Shown here: positions 28,877-38,174 of the stretch, one piece after another
Numbering within the stretch: the first letter of the stretch is position 1
How the letters are laid out: each line of letters starts with the position of its first letter
NCBI RefSeq assembly: GCF_001262495.1
Contig: NZ_LGYE01000005.1
Coordinates: 151,941-215,940, forward strand
Length of the DNA stretch: 64,000 bases
Reading direction: 5' to 3'
Source of the DNA: Microbacterium sp. GCS4
GTDB lineage: Bacteria; Actinomycetota; Actinomycetes; Actinomycetales; Microbacteriaceae
Made by a program: the position numbers and the translations under genes
The notes under the pieces: generated by a model
What the model saw: the letters and a program-made list of their open reading frames with translations, nothing else
Databases searched by the model: none
What the model was told of the DNA's origin: nothing

Positions 28877-30144
28877 GTACATCGGATCAGAACGAGCAGG
28901 GTCCGCTGACACGCAAGCAGCTGCGGGAGATCCGGCTGACCGGATCGACGCCGGTCATCACACCCGACGAGGCCGCCGAGGCCGCAGCCGCCGCTGCGAC
29001 CACACCCGCCCCGCCCGCACCGCGTCCTGCCGCGCCCGCGGACGTCCCTCCCGCTCCCGTCGAGGAGAACTCCGCTGACGGGCGACTCACGCGTCGACAG
29101 ATGCGTGAGCGTGAACGTGCCGCCACGGCATCCGTCCCTGTCGTCGGGGAGGACGCGTCCGCTGAGGACCAGGCCCCCGCGGAGACGTCCGGGCCGGTGC
29201 CCACCGAGGAGCAGGCTCCCGCCCAGGGCTCGGCGCTCGTCACCGGCATCCCGGCGTTCGCGCCCCCGGTCTCGCAGCCGGCGCCCGCAGAGGACAGCGC
29301 TCCCGATGCCCCTGTCGTCGACGCGCAGGAGCCTGCGGCGGACGACGACTCCGAGGCGGACCAGGAGATCGTGCTCGCCCCGGTCAGTGCAGCGTCGAGC
29401 GTCGACTCGGTCGGCGAGGTGCCGATCGCACCGTTCGTGGACGAATCCCGCGAAGCTCAGGAACCCGACGAGGCTCCGGCGGACCAGGCTCAGGCGGACG
29501 ACGACGAGGATCCGGTCGCGGCGGTCGCGGCTCTGGGCATCGAGGTCGAGACTCCGGCCGACCCGGAACCCGACGACGCGGACGACGTGCTCGCCGACGT
29601 CGCGGACGCCGAGGACGTCGACCTCGACGAGGGCGAGCGCCCGACCGTGAACTCCGCCTTCGGACAGGGCGTGCTCGCGGATGCCGCACCGGAGCCCCAG
29701 AAGCCCTTCGCCCCGTCCTTCGACGAGCTGCTCACCGTCGGCGACTCGACGGGCTCGCACCGTGCGGGCAACACCCTGATCTTCACGCCGGGTCCCGGCG
29801 AGGGATCCCTGTCGGGCCCCGTGGCCTCGACCGGCGAGATCCTCGTCACGGGCTCGTACGAACTGCCGAAGGGGCTGGGCTCGCGCGGCCACGCCGACGG
29901 CACGACCGACGGCAAGGAGGTGGACGCCGTGCTCATCGACGGCGAACTGCCCCCGGCATCGTCTCCCACGCCGATCGCCGCCAGCTCGGCGATCAGCACC
30001 ATCAAGCCCGCCGGCGAGGTCATCCGTCCTCCCGCCCCTGAGAAGGGCAACCGGCTCATGATCATCCTCGCGATCGTGGCGGGTGGTCTCGCCCTCGCGG
30101 TCGGGGTCGCCGTCGTGATCGCCATCACCACGAATGTCTTCTGA
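28873..30144 (+). CDS. Low-complexity, tail-anchored membrane protein between nadD and rsfS
   Basis: 423 residues. Two short basic motifs near the N-terminus, [14 protein letters not shown] (about residues 11-24) and [13 protein letters not shown], are followed by a long acidic Ala/Pro/Glu/Asp-rich stretch of probable disorder. A single C-terminal membrane segment ([20 protein letters not shown]) ends the protein. The layout suggests a cytoplasmic flexible domain anchored by its tail. I do not know its function. It is coupled by overlaps to nadD (ATGA) and rsfS (TGATG). Confidence 0.8.
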   Translation: MSTSDQNEQGPLTRKQLREIRLTGSTPVITPDEAAEAAAAAATTPAPPAPRPAAPADVPPAPVEENSADGRLTRRQMRERERAATASVPVVGEDASAEDQAPAETSGPVPTEEQAPAQGSALVTGIPAFAPPVSQPAPAEDSAPDAPVVDAQEPAADDDSEADQEIVLAPVSAASSVDSVGEVPIAPFVDESREAQEPDEAPADQAQADDDEDPVAAVAALGIEVETPADPEPDDADDVLADVADAEDVDLDEGERPTVNSAFGQGVLADAAPEPQKPFAPSFDELLTVGDSTGSHRAGNTLIFTPGPGEGSLSGPVASTGEILVTGSYELPKGLGSRGHADGTTDGKEVDAVLIDGELPPASSPTPIAASSAISTIKPAGEVIRPPAPEKGNRLMIILAIVAGGLALAVGVAVVIAITTNVF

Positions 30145-30524
30145 TGCAATCACCTGAAACCGCCGTCCAGATGCTGCAGCTCGCAGCCGACGCCGCCGTC
30201 TCGAAGGGCGGCGAGGATCTCGTCGCCCTGAACGTCTCCGAGCCGCTGCCGCTCGTCGACATCTTCCTCCTCGTCACCGGGAACAGCGAGCGCAACGTCG
30301 CCGCGATCGCCGACGAGGTCGAGGACAGGCTGATCGAGGCCGGACACAAGCGCGTGCGCCGCGAGGGCCGCGCGGAGGCGCGCTGGGTGCTCCTGGACTT
30401 CGGCGACCTGATCGTGCACGTGTTCCACCAGGAGGAGCGGGTCTACTACGGCCTGGAGCGCCTCTGGAAGGACTGCCCTGTGGTCCCGTTCGAGGTCGCC
30501 GAGCCCACCGCCGACCGCGCCTGA
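30144..30524 (+). CDS. rsfS: Ribosome silencing factor RsfS
   Basis: 126-residue Iojap/RsfS protein that binds L14 and blocks subunit joining when nutrients are low. It shows ALNVSEPLPLVDIFLLVTGNSERN, AEARWVLLDFGDLIVHVFHQEER and the YYGLERLWKDCP end typical of the family. It overlaps the previous stop by 1 bp. Confidence 0.95.
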   Translation: MQSPETAVQMLQLAADAAVSKGGEDLVALNVSEPLPLVDIFLLVTGNSERNVAAIADEVEDRLIEAGHKRVRREGRAEARWVLLDFGDLIVHVFHQEERVYYGLERLWKDCPVVPFEVAEPTADRA

Positions 30525-30525
30525 T

Positions 30526-31215
30526 ATGCGCACGCATCTGATCACGGGCGCAGGCTCCGGGATCGGCGCCGTCGTCGCACGCCGTCTGCAGGAGCGCGGC
30601 GACAGCGTCGTGCTGCTCGCGCGCGACGCGGGGCGGGCTCGGGAGATCGCGGCCCAGCATCCCGGCGCGACGACCCTGGTGGGCGACCTCGCCCAGCCCG
30701 GTCGCCTGTCGTGGGCGCTGTCGAAGCAGGCTCTCCCTGAGCGCATCGACTCGATCGTGCACGCGGCCGGTGTCGTCGACCTCGGGGCCGTCGCGGACCT
30801 GCCTGCGACCCTCTGGGAGCAGCAGCTCGCGGTCAACCTCGTCGGTCCCGCCGAGCTGACCCGACTCCTGCTGCCGCTGCTGCGCGTCGCTCGCGGCCGC
30901 ATCGTGTTCGTGAACTCGGGCGCCGGCCTGCACGCGCACGCCGGCTGGTCGGCCTACGCGGCATCGAAGCACGGGCTGCGCGCCCTGGCCGACTCGCTGC
31001 GGGCCGAGGAGGCGGAGTACGGCGTGCGCGTCACCTCGGTGTACCCGGGACGCACCGCGACCCCCATGCAGGAGCGCGTGCACCAACAGGAGGGACGCGA
31101 CTACGACCCGTCCCGCTTCATCGCGCCGGAGTCCGTCGCGACCACGGTCCTCACCGCGCTCGACCTTCCGGACGACGCCGCGCTGACCGATCTCACGATC
31201 CGTCCCGCGCGCTGA
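30526..31215 (+). CDS. Short-chain dehydrogenase/reductase
   Basis: 229-residue NAD(P)-dependent oxidoreductase of the classical SDR fold. The cofactor loop is TGAGSGIGA at about residues 7-15, the conserved HAAGV appears in place of NNAG, and the active site is NSG followed by YAASKHGLRAL (Tyr-x-x-x-Lys). Substrate unknown. It starts 1 nt after the rsfS stop, so it is probably coupled. Confidence 0.88.
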   Translation: MRTHLITGAGSGIGAVVARRLQERGDSVVLLARDAGRAREIAAQHPGATTLVGDLAQPGRLSWALSKQALPERIDSIVHAAGVVDLGAVADLPATLWEQQLAVNLVGPAELTRLLLPLLRVARGRIVFVNSGAGLHAHAGWSAYAASKHGLRALADSLRAEEAEYGVRVTSVYPGRTATPMQERVHQQEGRDYDPSRFIAPESVATTVLTALDLPDDAALTDLTIRPAR

Positions 31216-31316
31216 GTCGAGGCCGCACAGGCCGACCGCAGTGTCAAGGGGCTGTGCCGACGCCCGCGATCCCGAGATGATCTCTCCCAGGGGAGAAAGT
31301 CTTGGAGGACCGTCAC

Positions 31317-31601
31317 ATGCCCGGAGATCCGGAGCCACGATACGTACTCAACCGCATCACTCCGACCGAGTGGGTGATCAACGACCAGCGGTACCCCGAG
31401 AACGACCCACGGCATCTCGTCGCGTGCGTGTACGAGTATGCGGAGACCGAGGTCGAGGTGGTGTGGCTGCGGGACCTCCCGCTCGCCATCCGCTACTCCG
31501 ACGCGTACCAGGTGCTGGAGGACGTCGCGCGCATGCAGGACTCGAGTCGGGCGACGCGTCCGATCGCGATCCCGCACCTTCCGCCGCTGCTCGCGACCTG
31601 A
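31317..31601 (+). CDS. Hypothetical protein (94 aa)
   Basis: Starts MPGDPEPRYVLNRIT and contains TEWVINDQRYPENDP, HLVACVYEYAETEVEVVWLRD and YSDAYQVLEDVARM. No family recognised. The codon-level composition and an excellent GGAGG site (31304-31308, 8 nt from ATG 31317) support a real gene; a TTG at 31302 lies before that site and is unlikely as the start. It ends 12 bp before the convergent ATPase gene. Confidence 0.7.
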   Translation: MPGDPEPRYVLNRITPTEWVINDQRYPENDPRHLVACVYEYAETEVEVVWLRDLPLAIRYSDAYQVLEDVARMQDSSRATRPIAIPHLPPLLAT

Positions 31602-31613
31602 GCGCGCCCTCGC

Positions 31614-33269
31614 TCAGGCGCTGAGACGCGTGCGCCGAGCCAGCATGCCCCGGTCAGCGCGCGTCTGCGGAGGGATCGCCGACAGCAGCGACTTGGTGTA
31701 CGGATGCTCGGGCGTGCGGTACACGGCCTCGGTGTCGCCGACCTCGACCATGTCGCCGAGGTACATGACCGCCACGCGGTCCGCGATGTGCCGGACGAGC
31801 GACAGATCGTGCGCGATGAACACGATGGACATGCCGAGCCGCTCGCGCAGATCGCACAGCAGGTCGATGATCTGTGCACGGATCGACACGTCGAGCGCCG
31901 AGACCGGCTCGTCGCACACCAGGACGTCAGGGTCGAGCGCGAGGGCGCGGGCGATTCCGATGCGCTGCCGCTGACCCCCGGAGAACTGGTGGGGGAACCG
32001 GGAGGCCATGTCGGGGGAGAGCCCGACGAGTTCCAGCAGCTCGGCGACGCGATCGCGTCGGCTCGACGGCGATCCGGAACGCGTCGCGGCGAGCGGCTCC
32101 GAGATGATCTGCTGGACGGTCATGCGCGGGTTGAGTGACATGTAGGGGTCTTGGAAGACCATCTGCACTCCGCGACGCAGGACCTTGCGGTCTGCGAGGC
32201 GTCCGCGTGTCACGTCCTGGTCGCGATACGTGAGCGTTCCGGCGTCGGGGGAGTCCAGCCCCACCAGCATCCGCGCGAGAGTCGACTTGCCGCTGCCGGA
32301 TTCTCCGACGATCGCGAGGATCTCGCCCGGGCGGAGGCTGAGGTCGACGCCGGCCACCGCGGCCACGCGATGCGCACGACGTCCGCTGCCGGAGCGGAAC
32401 GTGCGCTCGACGTCCGCTGCCTGCAGAATCGGCGCGGCACTGTCGTCGGCGACGGCCGCGCTCACGTCCTTCGGCATGGAGTGCAGGAGCTGCTGCGTGT
32501 ACGGATGCTGCGGCGCGGTCAGCACCTCGTCGGCGCTGCCGGACTCCACGATCCGCCCCGTGCGCATCACGGCGACGCGGTCGGCGACCTCCATCACGAC
32601 GCCGAGGTCGTGGGTGATGAGGAGGATACCCATCCCCAGCCGGTCGCGGAGGGAGAGCAGCAGGTCGAGGATCTGCGCCTGCACGGTGACGTCGAGCGCC
32701 GTGGTGGGCTCGTCGGCGATGATGAGGTCGGGGTCGAGCGCGATCGCCATGGCGATGAGGATGCGCTGCCGCTGGCCGCCCGAGAACTGATGCGGATAGT
32801 CGTGCACGCGCTTCTCGGGAGACGGGATGCCCACGAGCGTCAGCAGCTCCACGGCGCGAGCCCGCGCATCGCGCCGGGCGATGCGGCGATGTGCGCGCAG
32901 GAGGTCGATGATCTGGTCGCCGATGCTGAGCACGGGGTTGAGCGCCGAGAGCGCATCCTGCATGACGAGGCTCACGGTGACTCCCCGCAGCCGTCGGTGC
33001 TGTTCGGGGGTGAGGGAGAGGAGATCGGCGTCGCCGAGGCGGAGCGTCGTCGCCGCGACCTCTCCGTCCTCGATGAGGCCCATGATCGCCCGCGCGGTCA
33101 TGGACTTGCCCGAGCCCGACTCGCCGAGCAGCGCGAAGACCTCGCCGCGGCGCACCGAGAGGTCGATGTCGTCGACCACGCGCGTCGAGCCGGCGTCGCC
33201 GTTCAGGGTGACGGTGAGGCCGCGGACGTCGAGGACGGGGCCGCTTTCTGATCCGTTCGTGTTCTCCAT
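31614..33269 (-). CDS. Double-domain ABC transporter ATP-binding protein (peptide type)
   Basis: 551 residues with two complete ATPase domains. The first has [10 protein letters not shown]-type signature FSGGQRQRI and ADEPTTALD; the second has [18 protein letters not shown] and CDEPVSALD. Both end with DppD/F-type tails ([22 protein letters not shown]). It is divergent from the operon holding a matching receptor and two permeases but no ATPase, so it very likely powers that importer. Start ATG 33269 lacks a ribosome site; CATGAT on the minus strand, 6 nt upstream, may be a -10 for leaderless expression. Confidence 0.93.
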   Translation of the reverse strand: MENTNGSESGPVLDVRGLTVTLNGDAGSTRVVDDIDLSVRRGEVFALLGESGSGKSMTARAIMGLIEDGEVAATTLRLGDADLLSLTPEQHRRLRGVTVSLVMQDALSALNPVLSIGDQIIDLLRAHRRIARRDARARAVELLTLVGIPSPEKRVHDYPHQFSGGQRQRILIAMAIALDPDLIIADEPTTALDVTVQAQILDLLLSLRDRLGMGILLITHDLGVVMEVADRVAVMRTGRIVESGSADEVLTAPQHPYTQQLLHSMPKDVSAAVADDSAAPILQAADVERTFRSGSGRRAHRVAAVAGVDLSLRPGEILAIVGESGSGKSTLARMLVGLDSPDAGTLTYRDQDVTRGRLADRKVLRRGVQMVFQDPYMSLNPRMTVQQIISEPLAATRSGSPSSRRDRVAELLELVGLSPDMASRFPHQFSGGQRQRIGIARALALDPDVLVCDEPVSALDVSIRAQIIDLLCDLRERLGMSIVFIAHDLSLVRHIADRVAVMYLGDMVEVGDTEAVYRTPEHPYTKSLLSAIPPQTRADRGMLARRTRLSA

Positions 33270-33435
33270 GGAGCCATCATGCCAGCACTTTCGCTCTGAA
33301 ATGTTTCGAACAGGAAACATCTCTGCCGAATTTTCGCAAAGTAGTTGACATGAGCGCCGAAATCGTCGAGATTCGAGAAATCTCCCCGGGATGGATGGGA
33401 GAGGCACCCGCACACCGAACCGAAGGAGCGCATCC
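33270..33435. promoter_or_regulatory. Divergent control region of the peptide-use locus
   Basis: 166 bp between divergent ATPase and dipeptidase genes. It holds an inverted repeat ATGTTTC-6-GAAACAT (33301-33320), a consensus -35 TTGACA (33345-33350) and a second inverted repeat GAGATT-5-AATCTC (33368-33384) at the -10 position. A GAAGGAG ribosome site lies at 33422-33428. The two repeats are operator candidates, possibly for the Lrp/AsnC regulator at the end of the operon. Confidence 0.5.
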
Positions 33436-34644
33436 GTGCTCGAACCAGCAGACCGCTATACCGGCTACACCGCCTACGACTACCTCGAAGCGGGCAAGGA
33501 CTACCGGGAGTTCCGCTACGCGGCGCAGATCGGCCGCGTCCCCGCCTACGAAGGGCTCGACCTCAGCGACACGCAGAAGGAGCGCACCGAACGCCTGCTG
33601 CGCGAGGAGACCGTGATCTCCCTGCACGAGCACGTCCAGGTCTTCCCCGAGGACATGGGCGAGCTGCGCGACCACATCCGCCAGGGCCGCGAACCCACCG
33701 GCTACCAGGGCCTCGCGCGCTCGGGCCTCACCGCCGTGTTCGACAACGGCATGGACGGCACCTGCTGCATCTCGAGCGACGCGGGCTGGAAGTATCAGGA
33801 TGTGCTCTTCGACCTCGGCGTCCGCATGGCCGACCTCGCCCACCAGGACTTCGTGATCAAGGCGGAGTCCATCAAGGACATCCGTCACGCCGCCGAGACG
33901 GGCCGCGTCGCCCACATCTTCGCACTCGAGGCGTCGACCATGATCGAGAACGAGGTCGACCGGCTCGACGTGCTCTACGGGTTCGGCGTCCGCCAGATGG
34001 GCATCGCCTACTCCGAGGCCAACATGCTCGGCGGCGGACTCAAGGAGCGGGGCGATGGCGGCCTCACCTACTTCGGCGAGCGCGCGGTCGAGCGCATGAA
34101 CAAGCTGGGCATCGCGATCGACATCTCGCACTCCGGCGACCAGACATGCCTCGACGTCATCGCGCACTCGAAGGTGCCCGTGTTCATCACGCACGCCGGC
34201 GCTCGGGGCCTGTGGCCCACGAACCGCATGAAGACGGACGAGACGATCATCCAGTGCGCGAAGCGCGGCGGCGTCATCGGCATCGAGGCTGCCCCGCACA
34301 CGACCATCTCGCCCCAGCATCCGAAGCACTCGCTGGAATCGGTCATGGACCACTTCCAGTACTGCGTCGACCTCGTCGGACTCGAGCACGTCAGCTTCGG
34401 CCCGGACACCCTGTTCGGCGACCACGTGGGCCTGCACGACGCGTTCTCGTCGAACCTGTCGCTCGGGCAGGCGCACGCCAACGTCGAGTACGAGAAGCAG
34501 CCGTACGTCGACGGGATCGAGAACCCCGCCGAGGCGTTCTACAACATCATCGGCTGGCTCGTGAAGCACGACTACTCCGACGACGAGATCCGCGCGGTCG
34601 TCGGCGGCAACACCATGCGCGTCCTCGAGGAGGTTTGGGTCTGA
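33436..34644 (+). CDS. Membrane dipeptidase-like (peptidase family M19) hydrolase
   Basis: 402-residue TIM-barrel metallopeptidase. GTG 33436 has GAAGGAG 7 nt upstream. Ligand regions by comparison with renal dipeptidase: HEH at residues 64-66 where the family usually has HxD, the bridging Glu in FALEAS, His in IDISHSG, His in FITHAGARG, and an Asp in FGPDTLFGD. No signal peptide, so it is probably cytoplasmic and acts on imported dipeptides. First gene of the import/peptidase operon; the stop overlaps the receptor gene by 1 bp. Confidence 0.85.
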   Translation: MLEPADRYTGYTAYDYLEAGKDYREFRYAAQIGRVPAYEGLDLSDTQKERTERLLREETVISLHEHVQVFPEDMGELRDHIRQGREPTGYQGLARSGLTAVFDNGMDGTCCISSDAGWKYQDVLFDLGVRMADLAHQDFVIKAESIKDIRHAAETGRVAHIFALEASTMIENEVDRLDVLYGFGVRQMGIAYSEANMLGGGLKERGDGGLTYFGERAVERMNKLGIAIDISHSGDQTCLDVIAHSKVPVFITHAGARGLWPTNRMKTDETIIQCAKRGGVIGIEAAPHTTISPQHPKHSLESVMDHFQYCVDLVGLEHVSFGPDTLFGDHVGLHDAFSSNLSLGQAHANVEYEKQPYVDGIENPAEAFYNIIGWLVKHDYSDDEIRAVVGGNTMRVLEEVWV

Positions 34645-36263
34645 TGAAGCACAGCAAGTTCCTCGCGCTCGGCGCGGCCGCGGCTCTCGCCGTCGGTCTC
34701 GCCGCGTGCGCACCGACGGCGCCGGAACCGGGAGAGTCCTCCGGGACGACCGGCCCGAGCGACGAGACTCTCAGCATCGGCACGACGACCGACGTCGTGA
34801 ACTTCAACCCGGTGCTCGGCAACAGCCGCACCGACTCCTGGATCACGAACCTCATGTACCCGCACCTGCTGAGCATCAGCGACGACGGGACCAAGGAGGA
34901 GCACGTCGCCACCGACTGGGGCTACGTTGACGACACCACGGGGTTCTACGAGATCCGCGACGACCTGACCTGGAGCGACGGCGAGCCGCTCACCGCCGAG
35001 GACGTGGCCTGGACGCTCAACGCGGTCAAGCGCGACCAGGCGCCCGGCACCTTCTACGGGCAGCTCGGCAACCTCGACACCGCGACAGCGGTCTCGGACA
35101 CCCGCGTCGAGCTCACGCTGACGCAGCCGGACTCGTCGATCATCGACGAGATCGGCTTCTGGGGAGTCGTGGTCCCGCAGCACGTCTTCGAGCCGCAGGG
35201 CTCCATCGCCGAGTTCGCGAACGACGGCAGCGCGGGCGGATGGGTCGGGATGGGCCCGTTCATCCTCGAGGACTTCCAGGTCGGGCAGCACTACACGCTG
35301 AAGCGCGTGGAGGACTACCCGCTCGTCGAGGGAGGCGTCCCCGGTCCCGCCGAGGTCGTCTACCGCGTGTACCCCGACGTGAACACCGAGATCCTCGCGC
35401 TGCAGAGCGGCGAGATCGACGTGATCGCGAACGCCCTGCCGCCCGCGCAGGTCGACCAGCTCAGCAACGCCTCCGGCCTGCAGGTCATCGAGGCCGCCGG
35501 GCTCGGCTACGCGCACCTCGTCTATAACATGGAGAAGCCCGACCTCGCGAAGACCGAGGTGCGGCAGGCGCTCGCCCACGCGGTCGACTATGAGGCGATC
35601 CGCACGGTCGTGCTGCAGGGACAGGCCGTCTCGACCGGTTCGAGCGCTCTCATGCCGGTGCTGGCCAAATATTACGACGACTCGGTCACGGAGTACGAGT
35701 TCGACACCGACAAGGCGCGCGAGCTCATGGAGGAAGCCGGGTACACGGCAGGCGCCGACGGGATGTTCCCGATCTCCTTCCGACTGATCTACTCGCTGCA
35801 GGACAGCGTGACCAGCCAATGGGCGCAGCTCGTCAAGGACAGCGCCGCCGAGGCGGGCATCACGATCGAGCTGCAGGGCACCGAGCGCAACACGTACCTG
35901 TCGATGACCAACGCGGGCGACTACGACATCTACGCCGGCAACTTCGCGATCATGGACGACCCCGTGACGAACTTCGCCCTGTCGTACCTGCCCGGGGGAG
36001 CGATCAACTACACCCACGTCGACGACCCCGAGCTGAACGCCCTGATCGAGGAGGGCATGGTCACGTTCGACGAGGACGACAAGATCTCGATCATGCGCGA
36101 GGCGAACAAGATCGTGCACGAGCAGGTCTACGACAACATCATGTACACGCAGAACCTGTTCTTCGCCGCCAGCGATGAATGGGCCGGCTTCATCTCGAAG
36201 CCGAGCGAGCTGCTCTCGATCGTGAACCCGCTCTCGCTCGCGAGCGCGCACCCGGTCGAGTAA
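34644..36263 (+). CDS. ABC transporter substrate-binding lipoprotein, family 5 (peptide type)
   Basis: 539-residue lipoprotein with lipobox LAAC (Cys22) and a Pro/Ser-rich linker. SBP_bac_5 blocks: VVNFNPVLGNSRTDSW, DLTWSDGEPLTAEDVAWTL, GPFILEDF, and VRQALAHAVDYEAI. It is the receptor for the two following permeases. The dipeptidase in front and hydrolases behind suggest peptides or peptide-like amides as ligand. Confidence 0.9.
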   Translation: MKHSKFLALGAAAALAVGLAACAPTAPEPGESSGTTGPSDETLSIGTTTDVVNFNPVLGNSRTDSWITNLMYPHLLSISDDGTKEEHVATDWGYVDDTTGFYEIRDDLTWSDGEPLTAEDVAWTLNAVKRDQAPGTFYGQLGNLDTATAVSDTRVELTLTQPDSSIIDEIGFWGVVVPQHVFEPQGSIAEFANDGSAGGWVGMGPFILEDFQVGQHYTLKRVEDYPLVEGGVPGPAEVVYRVYPDVNTEILALQSGEIDVIANALPPAQVDQLSNASGLQVIEAAGLGYAHLVYNMEKPDLAKTEVRQALAHAVDYEAIRTVVLQGQAVSTGSSALMPVLAKYYDDSVTEYEFDTDKARELMEEAGYTAGADGMFPISFRLIYSLQDSVTSQWAQLVKDSAAEAGITIELQGTERNTYLSMTNAGDYDIYAGNFAIMDDPVTNFALSYLPGGAINYTHVDDPELNALIEEGMVTFDEDDKISIMREANKIVHEQVYDNIMYTQNLFFAASDEWAGFISKPSELLSIVNPLSLASAHPVE

Positions 36264-36298
36264 ACCCGCCGTAGGAAATCTCGAGGAAGGTCGCCCGG

Positions 36299-37261
36299 GT
36301 GTCCCGAGCATCGTTCATTCTCCGTCGCGCAGGGCGAGGCCTGCTCACGATCTGGTTCGCCGTGACCGTGACGTTCCTGCTCCTCCGCCTGCTCCCCGGA
36401 GACCCCGCTCTCGCGTTGGCGAGTCCGAACATGACCGACGCCATCCGGGCGACCATCCTCGAACAGTACGGGCTGGATCAGCCCCTGATCGTCCAGTACG
36501 GGCTGTACATGTGGCAGCTCGTGCAGGGCAACCTCGGCATCTCGTTCACGCAGTCGATCCCCGTGATGGACGTGCTGCTGCAGCGCCTCCCGTGGACGCT
36601 GCTGCTCACGGTCACCGCGCTCGTGCTGACGGTCCTGATCGGCATCCCCCTCGGTGTGGCCGCGGCCTCGCACAAGGGACGGTTCATCGACCGCGCCGTG
36701 CAGATCCTCGGCGTCACCGGTCAATCGCTGTTCGTGCCGAGCGTCGCGATCCTGCTGCTGTTCGTGTTCGGCCTCAACCTGGGCTGGTTCCCGATCGGCG
36801 GGGCGTACACGAACAACACCTACGGCATGGAGTGGTACCTCAGCGTCGCCCAGCATCTCGTGCTGCCGGCCGTGTCGCTCATGCTCATCCAGGTGGGCTC
36901 GTACGTGCTCACGATGCGCTCGACCCTCATCGAGACCCTCAGCGAGGACTACATCCTGCTCGCCAAGGCCAACGGGCTCCGCGGCCGGCGCATCCTCTGG
37001 AAGCACGCGCTGCGCAACGCCCTCCTTCCCACCACGACCCTGATCGGCCTGCAGCTGGGCTTCCTGGTCGGCGGCGCGGTGCTCACCGAGACCGTGTTCG
37101 CCTATCCCGGAATCGGACGCGGCATCTACGAAGCCGTGACGCAGCTCGACTTCCCCGTCCTGCAGGGCGCGTTCCTGATGCTCGCCCTCACGGTCGTGGT
37201 CGCGAACACCCTCACTGACATCGTCTACGGCTACCTCGACCCGAGAGTGAAGACGTCATGA
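36299..37261 (+). CDS. ABC transporter permease (DppB-like)
   Basis: 320-residue permease with about six membrane segments, the signature LRLLPGDPALALASP, and the EAA loop LLAKANGLRGRRILWKHALR. Ends with YGYLDPRVK. GTG 36299 follows a GAGGAAGG ribosome site at 36282-36289. It overlaps the next permease by 4 bp. Confidence 0.92.
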   Translation: MSRASFILRRAGRGLLTIWFAVTVTFLLLRLLPGDPALALASPNMTDAIRATILEQYGLDQPLIVQYGLYMWQLVQGNLGISFTQSIPVMDVLLQRLPWTLLLTVTALVLTVLIGIPLGVAAASHKGRFIDRAVQILGVTGQSLFVPSVAILLLFVFGLNLGWFPIGGAYTNNTYGMEWYLSVAQHLVLPAVSLMLIQVGSYVLTMRSTLIETLSEDYILLAKANGLRGRRILWKHALRNALLPTTTLIGLQLGFLVGGAVLTETVFAYPGIGRGIYEAVTQLDFPVLQGAFLMLALTVVVANTLTDIVYGYLDPRVKTS

Positions 37262-38160
37262 CCGCACCTCTCCTGCCCTCCGCCGAGGGAGCACCCCTCA
37301 CAGAACCCGCCGCCGTCGGCAGCGAGCGCGCGAGCGCGCACACCTGGCGGGCATTCCGCCGCGACCCGCTCGGCATGATCTCCCTGGGTCTGCTCATCCT
37401 GCTCGTGGTGATCGCGCTCGCGGCGCCGCTCATCGCCCCGTACCCCGCGAGCTACGGCCCTGACGTCCTGCGTCCGCCCGGGGGTGAGCACTGGTTCGGC
37501 ACCGACGCACTCGGCCGCGACGTGTTCTCGGAGGTGATCTGGGGCACGCAGCAGAGCGTGCTGGTCGCCGTCGCGGCATCCGTCATCGCCATCGTGTTCG
37601 GCACGATCATCGCGGTGATCGGCGCCTACTTCCGCCGGCTCGACAGCATCATCAGCGTGATCGTCGATATGACGCTGTCGCTGCCCGTGCTGCCGCTCAT
37701 GATCCTCATCGCGGCGCTCGTGGGGCCGAGCACGAGCACCATCATCTTCGTGGTCGCGGCGTTCTCGTGGCCCGAGGTCACCAGGCTCGTGCGGTCGCAG
37801 GCTCTCACCGTGGTCGGCCTGCCGTACGTCGACGCCTCGCGGCTCATGACGACCTCGCCGTTCTGGATCATCACGCGTCATGTGCTGCCCGCGGTCACGC
37901 CGGTCGTGGTGGTCTCGGTCGTGGTCACAGCCTCCCGCGCGGTGCTGTCGGCCGCCGGCCTCGCGTTCCTCGGACTCGGTGACCCGACCACCTGGTCGTG
38001 GGGCCGCATCCTGTACGAGGCCCAGCAGGCGGGGGCGATGGTGAGCGCCTGGTGGCTCACACTCTTCCCGTCGATCGCGATCCTCATCCTCGTGCTGTCG
38101 GCCACACTGCTCTCGATCGCCTACAACGATGCCCGCAACCCGCGGCACCTCAAGCGATGA
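37258..38160 (+). CDS. ABC transporter permease (DppC-like)
   Basis: 300-residue second permease: WFGTDALGRDVFSEVIWG, MTLSLPVLPLMILIAALVG, EAA-type loop DASRLMTTSPFWIITRHVLP, and FLGLGDPTTWSWG. ATG 37258 overlaps the previous stop. It ends in an Arg/Lys tail at the start of the M24 gene. Confidence 0.92.
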   Translation: MTAPLLPSAEGAPLTEPAAVGSERASAHTWRAFRRDPLGMISLGLLILLVVIALAAPLIAPYPASYGPDVLRPPGGEHWFGTDALGRDVFSEVIWGTQQSVLVAVAASVIAIVFGTIIAVIGAYFRRLDSIISVIVDMTLSLPVLPLMILIAALVGPSTSTIIFVVAAFSWPEVTRLVRSQALTVVGLPYVDASRLMTTSPFWIITRHVLPAVTPVVVVSVVVTASRAVLSAAGLAFLGLGDPTTWSWGRILYEAQQAGAMVSAWWLTLFPSIAILILVLSATLLSIAYNDARNPRHLKR

Positions 38161-38174
38161 AGGGAACCACCGAA

